Assembly (NCBI GenBank): GCA_030761205.1
Contig: JAULJL010000011.1
Location: forward strand, 11,584,501 to 11,648,500
Reading direction: 5' to 3'
Length of the DNA: 64,000 nt
Origin: Fremontodendron californicum
Lineage: Eukaryota > Streptophyta > Magnoliopsida > Malvales > Malvaceae
Shown here: piece by piece, positions 53,880-64,000 of the stretch
Layout: each line of letters opens with the position of its first letter
Position numbering within the stretch: position 1 is the stretch's first letter
The notes under the pieces: generated by a model
What the model was told of the DNA's origin: nothing
Databases searched by the model: none
What the model saw: only the letters and a program-made list of their open reading frames with translations
Translations under genes and position numbers: made by a program

Positions 53880-54700
53880 CAGTGGGAAAAAATCATAAAA
53901 TCGGACTCGTTTTGAGTAAAACCAAGGATTCGGGGGTTAAAGGGCAATCTTGAAAAATTCGAGAAAAATATAATCCGAGCTCAAAAAAATATGAAAACTT
54001 CCAGATCTGAGTGTTATGTTAGATGGAAGGGATTGGAGAAGAAAAATTCGAAATCGGAACTCAAACGAAAAAAGGCAAAGTTCGGGTGCACTAATCCGAA
54101 ATTCCAAGAGAAAATTTCGAAAAAAATGGGAAACGAGCTGGAAAAATTATGAAAACTTTCAGATCTGAATTTTATATTTTATGGAAGGTATTTGAGAAGA
54201 AAAATCCAGAATGGGAGCTCAAATGAAAAAAGGCAAAATTCGGGTGCACTAACCCGAAATTCCAAGAGAAAATTCCGAGAAAAATAGAATCCGAGCCAAA
54301 AAAAATATGAAAACCTCCAGAACTGAGTTTTATATTTTTTGGAAGGTATTGGAGAGGAAAAATCCAGAATCGGAGCTCAAAAGAAAAAATGCAAAGTTCG
54401 GGTGTACTAACCCGAAATTCCAAGAGAAAATTTCAGGAAAAATAGGAAACAAGCTCGAAAAATTACGAAAACTTCCAGATCTGAGTTTTATATTTTACGG
54501 AAGGGATTGAAGAATAAAAATCCAGAATCAAAGCTCATTTGGAAAAAGATAGTTTAGGAGGCACAAAATCGAAACTTTAGAAAAAATTCGGGAAAAATAG
54601 ATTCCGAACTCGAAAAAACATGAAAACCTCAATAACTGAGTTTTATATTGGATGGGATGAATTGGAAAATAAAATTTCAAAATTGGGGTCCATTTGCAAT
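53880..54700. repeat. 158-bp tandem repeats in the solo LTR
   Basis: TTCGGGTGCA or TTCGGGTGTA occurs at 54081, 54239 and 54397, exactly 158 bp apart, with degraded units on both sides. Each unit carries CCGAAATTCCAAGAGAAAAT. Recognisably homologous to the 159-bp units at 13349-13990 read on the opposite strand. Confidence 0.85.
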
Positions 54701-54912
54701 TAAAATAAGTTTGGGGGCCAAAATGTAATTTTACTGAATAAACCGAAAATGGCCATTTTGCAAATAAAAAAAGATGAATGGTCTGGAAATTTCCAAGCCA
54801 TTTTTGGCCAGTAGCTTATTAAAGAGGGAGTGTGATCATCATGAATCAAATGGCCAAGATTGAATAGCAAGATGACATTCTTAAAAGAACAAGATTCTCC
54901 ACTACTTTGCCT

Positions 54913-55204
54913 TAGACCTGCTCACGGGCCGGGCAGCCCGCCCGGCCCGGCAGGCCCGACCCGTATTGAGCCGGGCTTGGGCAGGATATTTTGTGTCCCG
55001 GGCCGGCCCGGAACAGTAATTTTTATTATAATAATATTATTTTATTTGATTTTAATTATAAAAAAAATTAAAAAAAAAATTATTTTTTTATTCCAATGAA
55101 CAGTGTTTCGGGCCTAAACGGGCGGGCCGGGCCGACCCAGGGCCGAACCTGGGCAGAGAAAATAAAAAAAAAACGGGCCGCGACCCGGCCCATGAGCAGC
55201 TCTA
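54913..55204. mobile_element. hAT-type MITE, 292 bp, inside the solo LTR
   Basis: Perfect 8-bp target duplication CTTTGCCT (54905-54912, 55205-55212). Ends TAGACCTGCTCACGGGCC and, reverse-complemented, TAGAGCTGCTCATGGGCC. GC-rich termini of GGGCCGGGC type surround a short AT-rich centre. Shorter member of the family at 49559-50508. Confidence 0.9.
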
Positions 55205-57219
55205 CTTTGCCTACATGGCATTTTAGGCCAATATGAGGTCTCCAAATTGCAAAGCCATGTGAAGGCCATGTGAAGAGCATGTGAGAGCCATGACATGATG
55301 CCAAGTATGATTGAAAATACCATCTAAGAAGATATTTTAATAGGAGGCCATATGATCTTGACAAGTGGCCTAGATATTTTGTAGAGATAAAAGACAAGAA
55401 TAATCTAGGTGGCATTGTTAGCCGACGGAAGGCTAGGAAACCCTTAATTTAAGGAAAACATCATGCAAATAGGGGACAAACACCATATTTTTAAGGAAAA
55501 CACCATGCTAGGGGGAAATTTTTTTAGCCATATGGCAAGGGGTGTAGGAGGAGCATGAGAAGCATGACAAGGGTAAAAAAATAAAAGACACACACTCTCA
55601 CAAATAAAGGGCAGTCGGCCAAGGAAAGGGGAGGGGAATCATTTTTTTCTTAAGGCATTTTTCACTCTTGATAGAAAATAATGAAGAAAAAGAAAAGAGA
55701 GGAGAAGAGAAGAGTTTGGAAATCTTGATTTGGAAAGCAATAGCTAGGTAGCTATCATCTCCCTTCTTCTTCTTTAATATTTTCTTTGATATTATGATTC
55801 TTTTTCTCATCTTGTTGTTTATGTGATTTGTTAACTTTTTGTTGAATAAAAAGGTTTCCAAAAATAAATTTTAAAGGTTTTCTATCTTTTATTCCTCATT
55901 CTTTATCAAATAACCAAGTTGACAAATTTTTTTGCATGATTTGTTTCATTAGCCGAACCTACCTAGATGTTTTTGTGCTTGTTCTTGCTTGATATTTCTT
56001 GTTTGGTTGGTTGTGTTCATATTTTTAGCTTTTGATTGATCTATTGTCATATGATTGTGGGCTGTAAAATCATGCATTTCATGATATTTCAACTAAGTTT
56101 TTGGCTAAGATCAACCAATGATCTCAAGCCAAAAGCCACTTGCCTATACTAGTTGAAAGAGTGATAGTTTAGATTGGGTATTTTGACTTTGGAATTTTTT
56201 TTCACTACTCATCCATGGTAAAAATAAAATTAGTTTTTTACCACATGCATTAGTCATTTAGGGGATGCCATGGTATTTTTTTTTTCAAGATTTTTTTAGA
56301 TTTTTTTATCATGGCTGAAAAATCTATTTTGACAAAGCAGTTTTAACTCACTCTTGTGACTTTGATAAAAATTTGGTCATGGTACCTTGGTCCAAAAATT
56401 AAGCTGATTTTTTCCATGGATATCAACATGTCCTAGGCCTGCACGAATTTTTTCAGAATTTTTCAAAAATTTTTAGAATGGTAAAAGAATGGATTTCAAA
56501 ACTGGTTGTGAGAGTTAGATTTGTTTTTAAGATCAAATAATTTTCTGTTTTTATTAGTCTACAAAGAGGGGGCTGATTTGGGATATTGTTACTGTCTTAG
56601 GTTGATTTCCATGTCTTTTAAAGGATAAAGTTTGATTTTATAAAAGTCGGGTCAAGAGTGGTCATCTAGGGTTTCAAAACTAGGAAAAATAAAGCCTTTT
56701 AAAAGAGGGGTTCGACCATGAGGCCTTTTTCATCCCAAAAATTTCAATTTTTTTTAAATCCGAGCCCAAAGTCTTTCGATTTTGAAAATCCGATTTAAGT
56801 CTCTTCCAAAGGTAGTCGGATACCTTTTCAGGTATACGGATGTCCTTACTTCAAGGAAGAAATACATCTTCATGCATTGCATGTTTTTAAATATTTTTAA
56901 ATTTTAATTTGACACGTGTGTTTCGGTTTCCTAAACATTTGGCTAGAATTAGTTCCTAATCTTTGCCGGGTTGTCGGGGAGGTTAGGAAATTGTTCAACG
57001 CACATGTTTATAAAATTGAAAAATATTGGATTTTGTTTTATTCAGAATCATATAAATGTCATAAGAAAGAAATATTTTCCAAGCTTTGTCGGGTTTGTCG
57101 GAGAGTGTGGTAATATTTTTCGATATATGCTATTTGTATGATTCCACCCACGAAAATTCTATGTCCATGAATATTCCATGTTGATGTCATTTTATATTCA
57201 TGTTGCCATAATTAGATTT

Positions 57220-57560
57220 TGCCATGTCTAGCATGCCATGTCATTCATTCATGTGCCATGTCATTCAGATGCCATGTCATTCAGATGCCATGTCATGTCA
57301 TTCATACGCCATGTCATTCATATGCCATGTCATCCATTCACATGTCGTGTCGTCTAGGTCATGCCATGTCATTCATTCATGTGCCATGTCATTCACTTGC
57401 CATATCATTCATTCACATGTTATGTCATTTAGTTTATGTCATGTCATTTATGCATATGCCATGTCATTCATGCACATGCCATGTCATGCCATATCATTCA
57501 TTTATGTGCCATGTCATTCACATGACATATCATTCATCCATACGTCATGTCATTTAGTTT
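57220..57560. repeat. Minisatellite of GCCATGTCATTCA units in the solo LTR
   Basis: About twenty imperfect copies of a 14-24-bp unit with the core GCCATGTCATTC. It produces two overlapping spurious open frames of His/Cys/Met-rich sequence. It lies about 4.1-4.4 kb from the LTR start, close to the relative place of the 76-bp array in the other Ogre LTR. Confidence 0.85.
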
Positions 57561-59740
57561 AGGCAATGTCTTTGATTCATATTCTATGCCATTTATTCTT
57601 TTGGCTATGTCATTTAAATGTTAATTATGCATGTTATACATTCATATATTAATGATAATTTGTACATTCATGATCATTCAACTTTTTGAAACTTGATTTT
57701 TTTTAATAAAATAAGGCAATATCCCCAAGTTATTATAATTCATGAATTCTCCTCCGGGTTGCCGGGGAGTCTTTATCAACTATATTAACGAAGAAATACC
57801 CTTTTAAAAAGAGGATGATGCGGAGATTTCCAAAAACAATAAAAAATCTATATTTTATCGGTTTGCCGGGGAATATAAAATTTTTTTGCAATAACAAATT
57901 TCGGATCATTTTCGAACAAAAAAAAAAGGATTCTTTTTTTAAATGGGAATTATTTTCAAATACCAAATCCAAAACCGACTTTTACTGAGACTCGAGATAA
58001 CACATGACTAATAAGGTACCATTTTATACGGGCGTTGTGGGGGTGCTAATCCTTCCCCACACGTAACCGACTCCCGAACCCGCACTTGTTTTCTCTGGTT
58101 CAAAGCGCAGACTTCGAAATTGGTTTTAAAATGTTTTAATTAATTTTAAAATATTTTTTGAAAATCGATTTTAATAGGTGGCCGATCACACCTAGCCAAA
58201 AAAAATTGGTGGCGACTCCATTTCTTTTTCGAGGTCGTTTTTATACCCTCCAACCTATAATTTAATGGAATTAAGTCGTCTTTTCCTTTATTTCCCCCCC
58301 AATGTCACATCTCTTTAACGAGTGGCTGATTGTCCCGCGACGGGGCAGATTCTTTCGAACCCTCATTTAGAAGGTTGCGACAACATGAAACCAAAAGGTG
58401 AAAGTACTTGTATTCATTGGAGATTTTTATACAATTTCATCAATAAGCACCCAGACAATGGAAAAGGCATGAACGCGACGGCATTAGCTATTTATGGTGG
58501 TAATTTTATTAACCAAATCGAGTACCAGATCAATATTACCGCTCCAGCCATTCTAACTGAAACCATTAGGTTCTTGAACTTCTATAGACGTACTAGAGAG
58601 GGACATTTCACAGTATACGTGCAACTACTATATATTTGGATGAAAAGTCACTTCGAGTGTAATGAAGGGAAAATTTCGCATATCATATCTCACCTTAAAC
58701 ATATTATCAAGGAATTTTGAGATAATAAATGCCCAGAGCCAAAATCAAAGAATGGTTACGTATTAACCCTACATAAACATATAAGCCAAGAGGAAGTGTG
58801 GAGAACACCTTGCATGTCGCATGATTCAATATTATATAGTTGTAGGAACCAACCTTGGGTGCCTCTTCCAGGTCTATGGGGTGCCATCAGTTATGCTCTA
58901 CTCTGGTTCAAAGACAATCTGAATATGAGCTGTTTGTTCCTATGACACAATAGCTCAATCAATTAGAATTCTTTTACACTGAGATTGGAGCTTTGAAAAA
59001 GATAGAAGAAATTACCAAAGCATGGAAGCAAACTAATATGGTAGGCCAATAGAGGCTCATATATGATACTATCCTTGAATATTTTGTGTGGTATACTAGG
59101 CGAGCCATAGACGTGGTGTTTCCTTAAAAAGATAATCATGATCCCTCATTTAACCAACGCCACTTAGTCCTTTACTGATAGTATACCGTACTAAATGAAA
59201 ACTCTAACAATAGAAAGGCGAACTGGAGCATGAAAATAAGAGGCTTCGAAGTGAGATAGTAAAGTTGGAAGATGACATAAGGGAATGAGATGAGATTTAG
59301 AGACTCAGTCGAAAGCTAAATAAGTGGAAAAAAGCTTTTAAGGATTTGGATGAAATTCCACATTCACCCTTTTCGAACTTAGACACCTTAGGAGCGAAAA
59401 TGGTAAGCTGCAAGAGGAGCTGCAAAAATGGGAAGAAGAATATCTTGAAGCTAAGAAACAAAATGAGACACTCTAGGAATTAGTTTACCAATTAAGAGAA
59501 CAATTTTGTCTTCAACAAGTCTCTATGGAGGAATTGGCAGAGGAATGCATGCAGCTCCAAGTATATGCCAAGTTTGAAAACACAGGAGAAATGTGGAGGA
59601 ATGCATACATAGCAAAGCAAGAACATTTGAAGCATCTGTTCAACCAAATTGGTATGGCAGATTATAAGGCAACAAAAATGAAGGAAAAGGTGAAAGAATT
59701 GAAGATGAAGGCTCTCTTCACTTTTTTCTCCAAATAAACC

Positions 59741-60540
59741 CAATTAAATCGATAATTTTTTGCTCATCTCATTTCTCTCTCATTTTTTTTCTTTTTTTTT
59801 CTCCGATCTCTCATTCTCTTCATTCTACTAAGCGATTTACAAACAAAATGATAAATTTCTCTATCATCAAGTCTTGTTTGCCAATGGATGATTGATCCAA
59901 ATCACATCAAAACCAGCGATTTCACTCTCTGCCATAGTTTCACTCCTTGTTTCATCTTCGCCGCTTTTCTCAATAATTTTACTCGATGATTAACTCGCGA
60001 TTTCACTCTCTGTCACTGAAGCTTCATAGTCGAATTTCTTGATGGTCTTTCATTGCTTAGAATCTCTACTCCTATTGGTTTCTTACAAAGGTGATCCTAA
60101 TTTAACCGATTCTTTCTCCACCTATGGTTTGTATTTGACTCTTTTGCTTTATTTTGAATTTTGAATGATTTTTCTTTTCTTTTATTTTTACTAATTTTTT
60201 TATTTCTTTTGAAAATGTTGGAAAGAAAACAAGAATCTAATATAAAATTGGAATAAATGACAAATTATAGATCTTCTTATTGGTATTGTGACGAGGTATT
60301 ATAATCTATATATTTTTGGTCCATTTCATTTTTTTCTTTTTTTTTTTGATAAAAAATAAAAGATAAATGAATATTTTGGAGACCTTTTGGATAATTTTTC
60401 CAAGTAAGTTTTGTTAGATGACTTTTTGTTCTCAATAACTTTTTTTTCTACGTTCTTGATATGATCTATTGATCGTGCAGGTAGCTCCCAAGAACAGAGG
60501 AAAGTACAGTAGAGAAGAATTTAGAAGAATGCAAAAAAAA
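59741..60540. other. Non-coding stretch between two retrotransposon remnants
   Basis: T-rich and AT-rich with short TC runs. Part of it may belong to the 3' LTR of the chromovirus-type element to the right. No frame seen. Confidence 0.4.
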
Positions 60541-63316
60541 AAAGATAAAGAGAGAGAGAGAGATATTGTAACCGTATTTTGTAATATCCTTCAATGATTG
60601 CACAATGAACAAATTTTTCTTTTACGTACTGACGCCCCTCAAACCCCATGTTTTTCATGTTTTTCAACTAACTCACCAACCTGACTCTGCTAACTTCACT
60701 GGACTGGGCTAACTAATTCTATTGATTTTAATGGACTTGCTTAACTCGGCTATTACTTAATTGGACCCGTAACAACTACCCCCTTCTTCAAGACATCTTT
60801 GTCCTCAAAGATGGAAGTCTAAAGATTCTTGAGCTCTGGTAAGCATTACCATGTGGAGTCTTCAGGGAAGCTATTCCTCATTGTACTAAAACTTCAATAA
60901 CCAACTTATCATTTCGCTTGCTCATGCTTCTATCAACCACACTGATTGGTTCTTTCATCAGTAACCTACCATCTCCAGAAAGGAAATCTATGATTGAATA
61001 GGTATCTTACCAACATGTTGTTTGAGCTGGGACACATGAAAAACTAGATGTATTTTGACTCAAGCAGGAAACTCCAGTTTGTAAGAGCTGCACCAATCTT
61101 TTCCAAGATTATGTAGGGTCCAAAGAACTTAGCATTCAACTTCAAACACTTCTTGTTAGCTACTGCCCTTTTCCTGTAAGGTTGTAACTTAACATACACC
61201 TAGTCATTGGCTTCAAAACTCATATTCGATCTTCTTTTATTAGCCTGTTGCTTCATAGGGTTTATGCTCTCTTTAAATAATACTTCAGAAGCTAGATAAC
61301 AGATTCCCTAGTGTGTAAACTTATGTCAACAGCTTTCACAGCAGAAGAACTGCCAGATAAGGAAATGAACTGGTGGTGGTTGACCATAAATAGCATGATA
61401 TGGTGTAGTATTGGTGGTAGTGTGGAAAGAAGTGTTGTACCATCATTCTGCCAAGGGCACCTACTTACACAAATCTTTTGGTCTTTCTCCTGCCATACAT
61501 GTCAAGTTGTCGAGTCCTCTTTTGACAACCTCAGTTTGACCATCTGTTCGAGGAAGATAAGAAGTAGATAACTTCAGCTTGGTGCCCATTAACTGGAACA
61601 ATTCTGGTCAAAACTTGTTCACAAACACCTTATCCATGTCAGAAACTATACTGGTTGGTAAGCCACACAGCTTGTATATATTGTCCATGAACAATTGTGC
61701 TACTGTTAGTGTAGTGAAAGGGTGAGACAGGGGGAAAAATGAGAATATTTGCTCAGTCGATCCACCACCACAAAGATGACATTCTTTCCCCTTGATTTGG
61801 GTAGTCCCTCAATAAAATCCAAAGAGATATCTGACCAAATTCAATCAGGAATAGGTAATGGCTGCAGTAGACCAGGAGAAACAGCTAACTCATTCTTAAA
61901 CTGCTGACATACTGGACATTCTTTAACAAATCTTCTGACGTCTTTTTTGAGTCCTCTCCAAAAAACAACATTGCTCAACCTTTGCACGATTGTGATGGAA
62001 TCTGAGTGGCCTTCTTCAGCAGAACCATGAAAGTAGTCTAAAATATCAGTTCCTAGTTACTTATCCAGTCTAATGACCAACTTCATTTTTCATTTCAATT
62101 GCCCACCTTGCCAACTATAATGTGTTTTTGAATCTGATCCATTTTTTAGTTTATGAATTAGATGGATCAGACTAGGATCACTTAATCAGGATCGTTGGAT
62201 CCTGTTAATCAAGTTAGTAGTCACCACTAACGTAGCACACAATTCTAGTGTAAGCTTTCTTGACAAAGCATCTGCCATAGTATTGGAGGATCCTTCCTGA
62301 AAACTAGCTTATAGTCATAGCCTATCATCTTCACTACCCACATTTGTTGGGCTGGAGTGATACCTTCCTGGTCTAGTAGGAACTTCAAGCTATGATGGTC
62401 AATCTTTATCTAAAAACTCCTGCCCATGAGATAAGCATACCAATTTTTAACAACTGCCAAAATTGCTAACATCTCTTTCTCATAGACTGACAGCCCTTTA
62501 TGTCTAAGAGAAAGAGCTTTGCTGAAGTAAGCAATAGGTCTTCCTCATTAGCTCAAAACAACTCTAATCCCCTTACAAGAGGAATCATACTCTACTACAA
62601 ACATGGCATTAAAGTTAGGTAAAGGACTGGAGTAGTGGTTATAGCTTGTTTAAGCCTATAGAAAGCCAACTAAGCTTCTTCATGCCACTCAAAAACATTT
62701 AACAATTCAGCCAATGGCTTTACTATAATCCCATAGCCTCTAATAAACCTCCTATAGTACCCTGTAAGTCGTAGAAATCCTCGGAGTTCCTTGACTGTCG
62801 AGGGTACAAGCTAATCCAACACACCAACAACCTTCATTTTGTCCAAAGCTACATTTTCCTTACTAATGACATGCCCCAAGTATTCAACTTGGGATGCTCC
62901 AAAGGCACACTTAGACAACTTAAAAAACAATTGTTTTTTTAAAAGAGTCTCAAAGACCACATGTATATGTTGAAGATAATCATGCCAAGTAGAAGAATAT
63001 ACCAGAATGTTATAAAAAAAGAAAAGAAAACAAACTTCCTTAAGTAAGGCTGAAAAATGAAATTCATGAGACTCTGAAAGGTGGATGGTGCATTCGTCAA
63101 CCCAAAAGGCATTACTAGGAACTCATAGTGTCCTTGATAAGTTCTTAATGTTGTTTTATTTATATCATTGTCCCTCATTCTGATATGGTGATATCCGGAT
63201 CTCAAATCCAATTTAGAGAACCAACAAGCTCCAGTTAATTCATCCAAGAGCTCTTCAACCAGTGGAATAGGAAATCTGTCCTTGATAGTCAGTTTATTTA
63301 ACTGTCTATAGTTGAT
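60541..63316 (-). mobile_element. Ty3-gypsy chromovirus-type element, decayed 3' half
   Basis: On the minus strand the pol order is RT, RNase H, integrase, then FEDKDVLKKG just before a purine tract and a probable 3' LTR beginning TGTTACGGGT at 60774. The far end of that LTR is not determined; I place it near 60541. The pol style (SLKFLLDQEGITPAQQ; TDGQTEVV; WYNTSFHTTTNTTPYHAIYG) matches the Tekay/Del group of chromoviruses. The 5' half is missing at 63316. Confidence 0.75.
60785..63316 (-). pseudogene. Chromovirus-type pol remnant: RT, RNase H, integrase
   Basis: RT is readable from 63316 (YRQLNKLTIKDRFPIPLVEE, SKLDLRSGYHHIRM, VMPFGLTNAPSTFQ), with an open frame of 102 codons at 63247-62939 that ends in a decayed stretch before the catalytic Asp pair. 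RNase H follows (KIDHHSLKFLLDQEG at about 62405-62360). The integrase core (SDMDKVFVNKF, then the PRTDGQTEVV block with Glu, about 61650-61520) has stops. The C-terminal end is FEDKDVLKKG near 60810-60785. Stops and shifts occur throughout; no working enzyme. Confidence 0.78.
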
Positions 63317-64000
63317 AACTCGTATAATTATATAGTTCTTAGTTATGTTTTATTATTGTTTTGTGTCAAATACGAGTTATTATTTCTTATTCTAATTGTG
63401 TTTATGATATTTTATATTTTTATGTAATTTGGTGTTTTTCACGAGTTTCTTTGAGTGATTTCAGATTACTAGGTTAAATCAACAATTAAGGGCAAATCCA
63501 GTTCAGTTCCAGTTCCGACACCTTTTGCCATATCAGCTATATCTGGAGTTTCACTGAAGCATTAAGGCTGAAATTTTTACAGTGCAAAGTTAAGAGGCAT
63601 ATCTATCTTTTTCATGTTTTACACTTCTTGAAACGGAGTCGTTTTCCCTACCGAAATCAACCATCAAGTTGGCTGATGTGCAATGACGTCTGTTCTGCAC
63701 CGTTTTGGTATTTTGACCATATCTTCCGATCCACATGAGCAAATGATCTGATTCCAACGGCTATGGATCAGTAACTGATAGGGGCATATTTTTCCAGAAG
63801 ACCATTTGATCAGATCGAGCCTCCAACATTGACAAAATCGACCATCAAGCTGGCTGATCAGAATTGTCATACAACATGACGAAAATTGTTAGAAAAATGC
63901 ACCCACCTATTATACCTACCTTTGAAATTTATAAAGCTTGTCTCTTGTCATTTAGCTCTCCAAAATGTGTATAAATAGAGGGCCTTGGATGAGTATTGAA
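63317..64000 (+). other. Unidentified region, possibly the start of another LTR
   Basis: The chromovirus RT ends abruptly here. The new sequence carries two similar 22-bp stretches with CCATCAAGTTGGCTGAT and CCATCAAGCTGGCTGAT (about 63660, 63842) and a TATA-box-like TATAAATAGAGG at about 63972. A promoter-like end and a sharp junction fit an LTR that continues past the window, but its borders and partner cannot be seen. Confidence 0.3.

Larger units (their letters stand above)
53148..58382 (+). repeat. Complete Ogre solo LTR, 5235 bp
   Basis: Starts TGTAGACACCTAATTTTGTC and ends GGTTGCGACA, the same ends as the Ogre LTR at 14640-9236, with a perfect 5-bp target duplication ACATG (53143-53147, 58383-58387). 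No primer site, coding region or second LTR follows; the interrupted ORF1 resumes at once. This is the classic product of LTR-LTR recombination. It holds six AGTCAA motifs (53279-53355), tandem repeats of 158 bp (about 53900-54700), an inserted hAT MITE, a minisatellite (57220-57560), and a primer-site-like TGGCGACTCC near its end (58210-58219). Confidence 0.93.
52681..59740 (+). pseudogene. Decayed Tat/Ogre ORF1, split by a solo LTR
   Basis: The first half, 52681-53147, begins with an ATG and aligns with the Ogre ORF1 at 8267 downward (CLPLGYIYTL, LEQNDLTDLISI against CLKMGYVSAL, IKQNDLRDLIDI), with stops and shifts. The second half, 58383-59740, aligns with its later part (TETIRFLNFYRRTREGHF, YVQLLYIWMKSHF) and ends in a charged coiled-coil stretch with stops at about 59290 and 59475. 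Between them sits the solo LTR at 53148-58382. No gag follows, so the older element is truncated or lost beyond 59750. Confidence 0.82.

Noticed and set aside
54172..54510. Open frames on both strands in the solo LTR
   Set aside because: They are products of the 158-bp tandem repeat.
57219..57562. Two overlapping 112-codon frames rich in Cys, His and Met
   Set aside because: Both come from the GCCATGTCATTC minisatellite; different frames give the same type of sequence, as expected for a simple repeat.
61311..61571. Plus-strand frame of 86 codons
   Set aside because: It overlaps the minus-strand integrase remnant of the chromovirus-type element and is its shadow.

Overview
The window is nuclear DNA of a flowering plant, most likely a eudicot. 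The evidence is a split host gene with GT-AG introns, AT-rich non-coding DNA, and plant-type mobile elements: Tat/Ogre-type Ty3-gypsy elements with LTRs of about 5 kb, Ty1-copia elements, TRIMs, and hAT- and Mutator-type MITEs. I cannot name the species.

Layout. 1-14640 is the 5' part of a minus-strand Ogre/Tat retrotransposon. In its own reading direction it has a 5.4-kb LTR (14640 to 9236), an Arg-tRNA-type primer site, a leader, the Ogre-specific ORF1, a broken gag, protease, a 207-bp in-frame intron, then RT and RNase H running off the left edge. 14641-15262 is a fragment of another repeat that the Ogre landed in. 15818-17850 is a Myb/SANT-like (PF12776-type) pseudogene on the minus strand, split by a 1.1-kb hAT-like insert.

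19129-46442 is the one clear host gene, a minus-strand ubinuclein (HIRA histone-chaperone subunit). Eleven exons were read from the sequence; they add up to 2013 nt, a continuous frame of 670 codons plus a stop. The gene covers 27 kb because its introns hold a composite of two TRIMs (19872-20506), a local tandem duplication (22259-22933), an almost intact copia element (27132-31756, target repeat ACATT), another TRIM (38317-38649) and a decayed copia element (39414-44553, target repeat TTTGA) that itself carries a 166-bp Mutator-type MITE. Both copia elements lie antisense to the gene. The front half of the Hpc2-related domain is missing or unrecognised.

48699-59750 is a nested stack. An old Tat-type element (LTR start 48699, leader, decayed ORF1) holds a 950-bp hAT element in its LTR and a complete 5235-bp Ogre solo LTR (53148-58382, target repeat ACATG) in the middle of its ORF1. 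That solo LTR holds a second, 292-bp member of the same hAT family. 60540-63316 is the decayed 3' half of a minus-strand chromovirus-type Ty3-gypsy element. 63317-64000 is unidentified and probably belongs to another repeat.

The most interesting points are: the Ogre intron, which carries the gag-pro stop codon; position-conserved tandem repeats of about 158 bp and W-box clusters in two diverged Ogre LTRs; a copia LTR made of 35-bp hairpin units differing by exactly one unit between the two LTRs; a gag-less but pol-intact copia element; the tandem TRIM array; and the reduced ubinuclein. The nest order and most element boundaries rest on target-site duplications that can be read directly.
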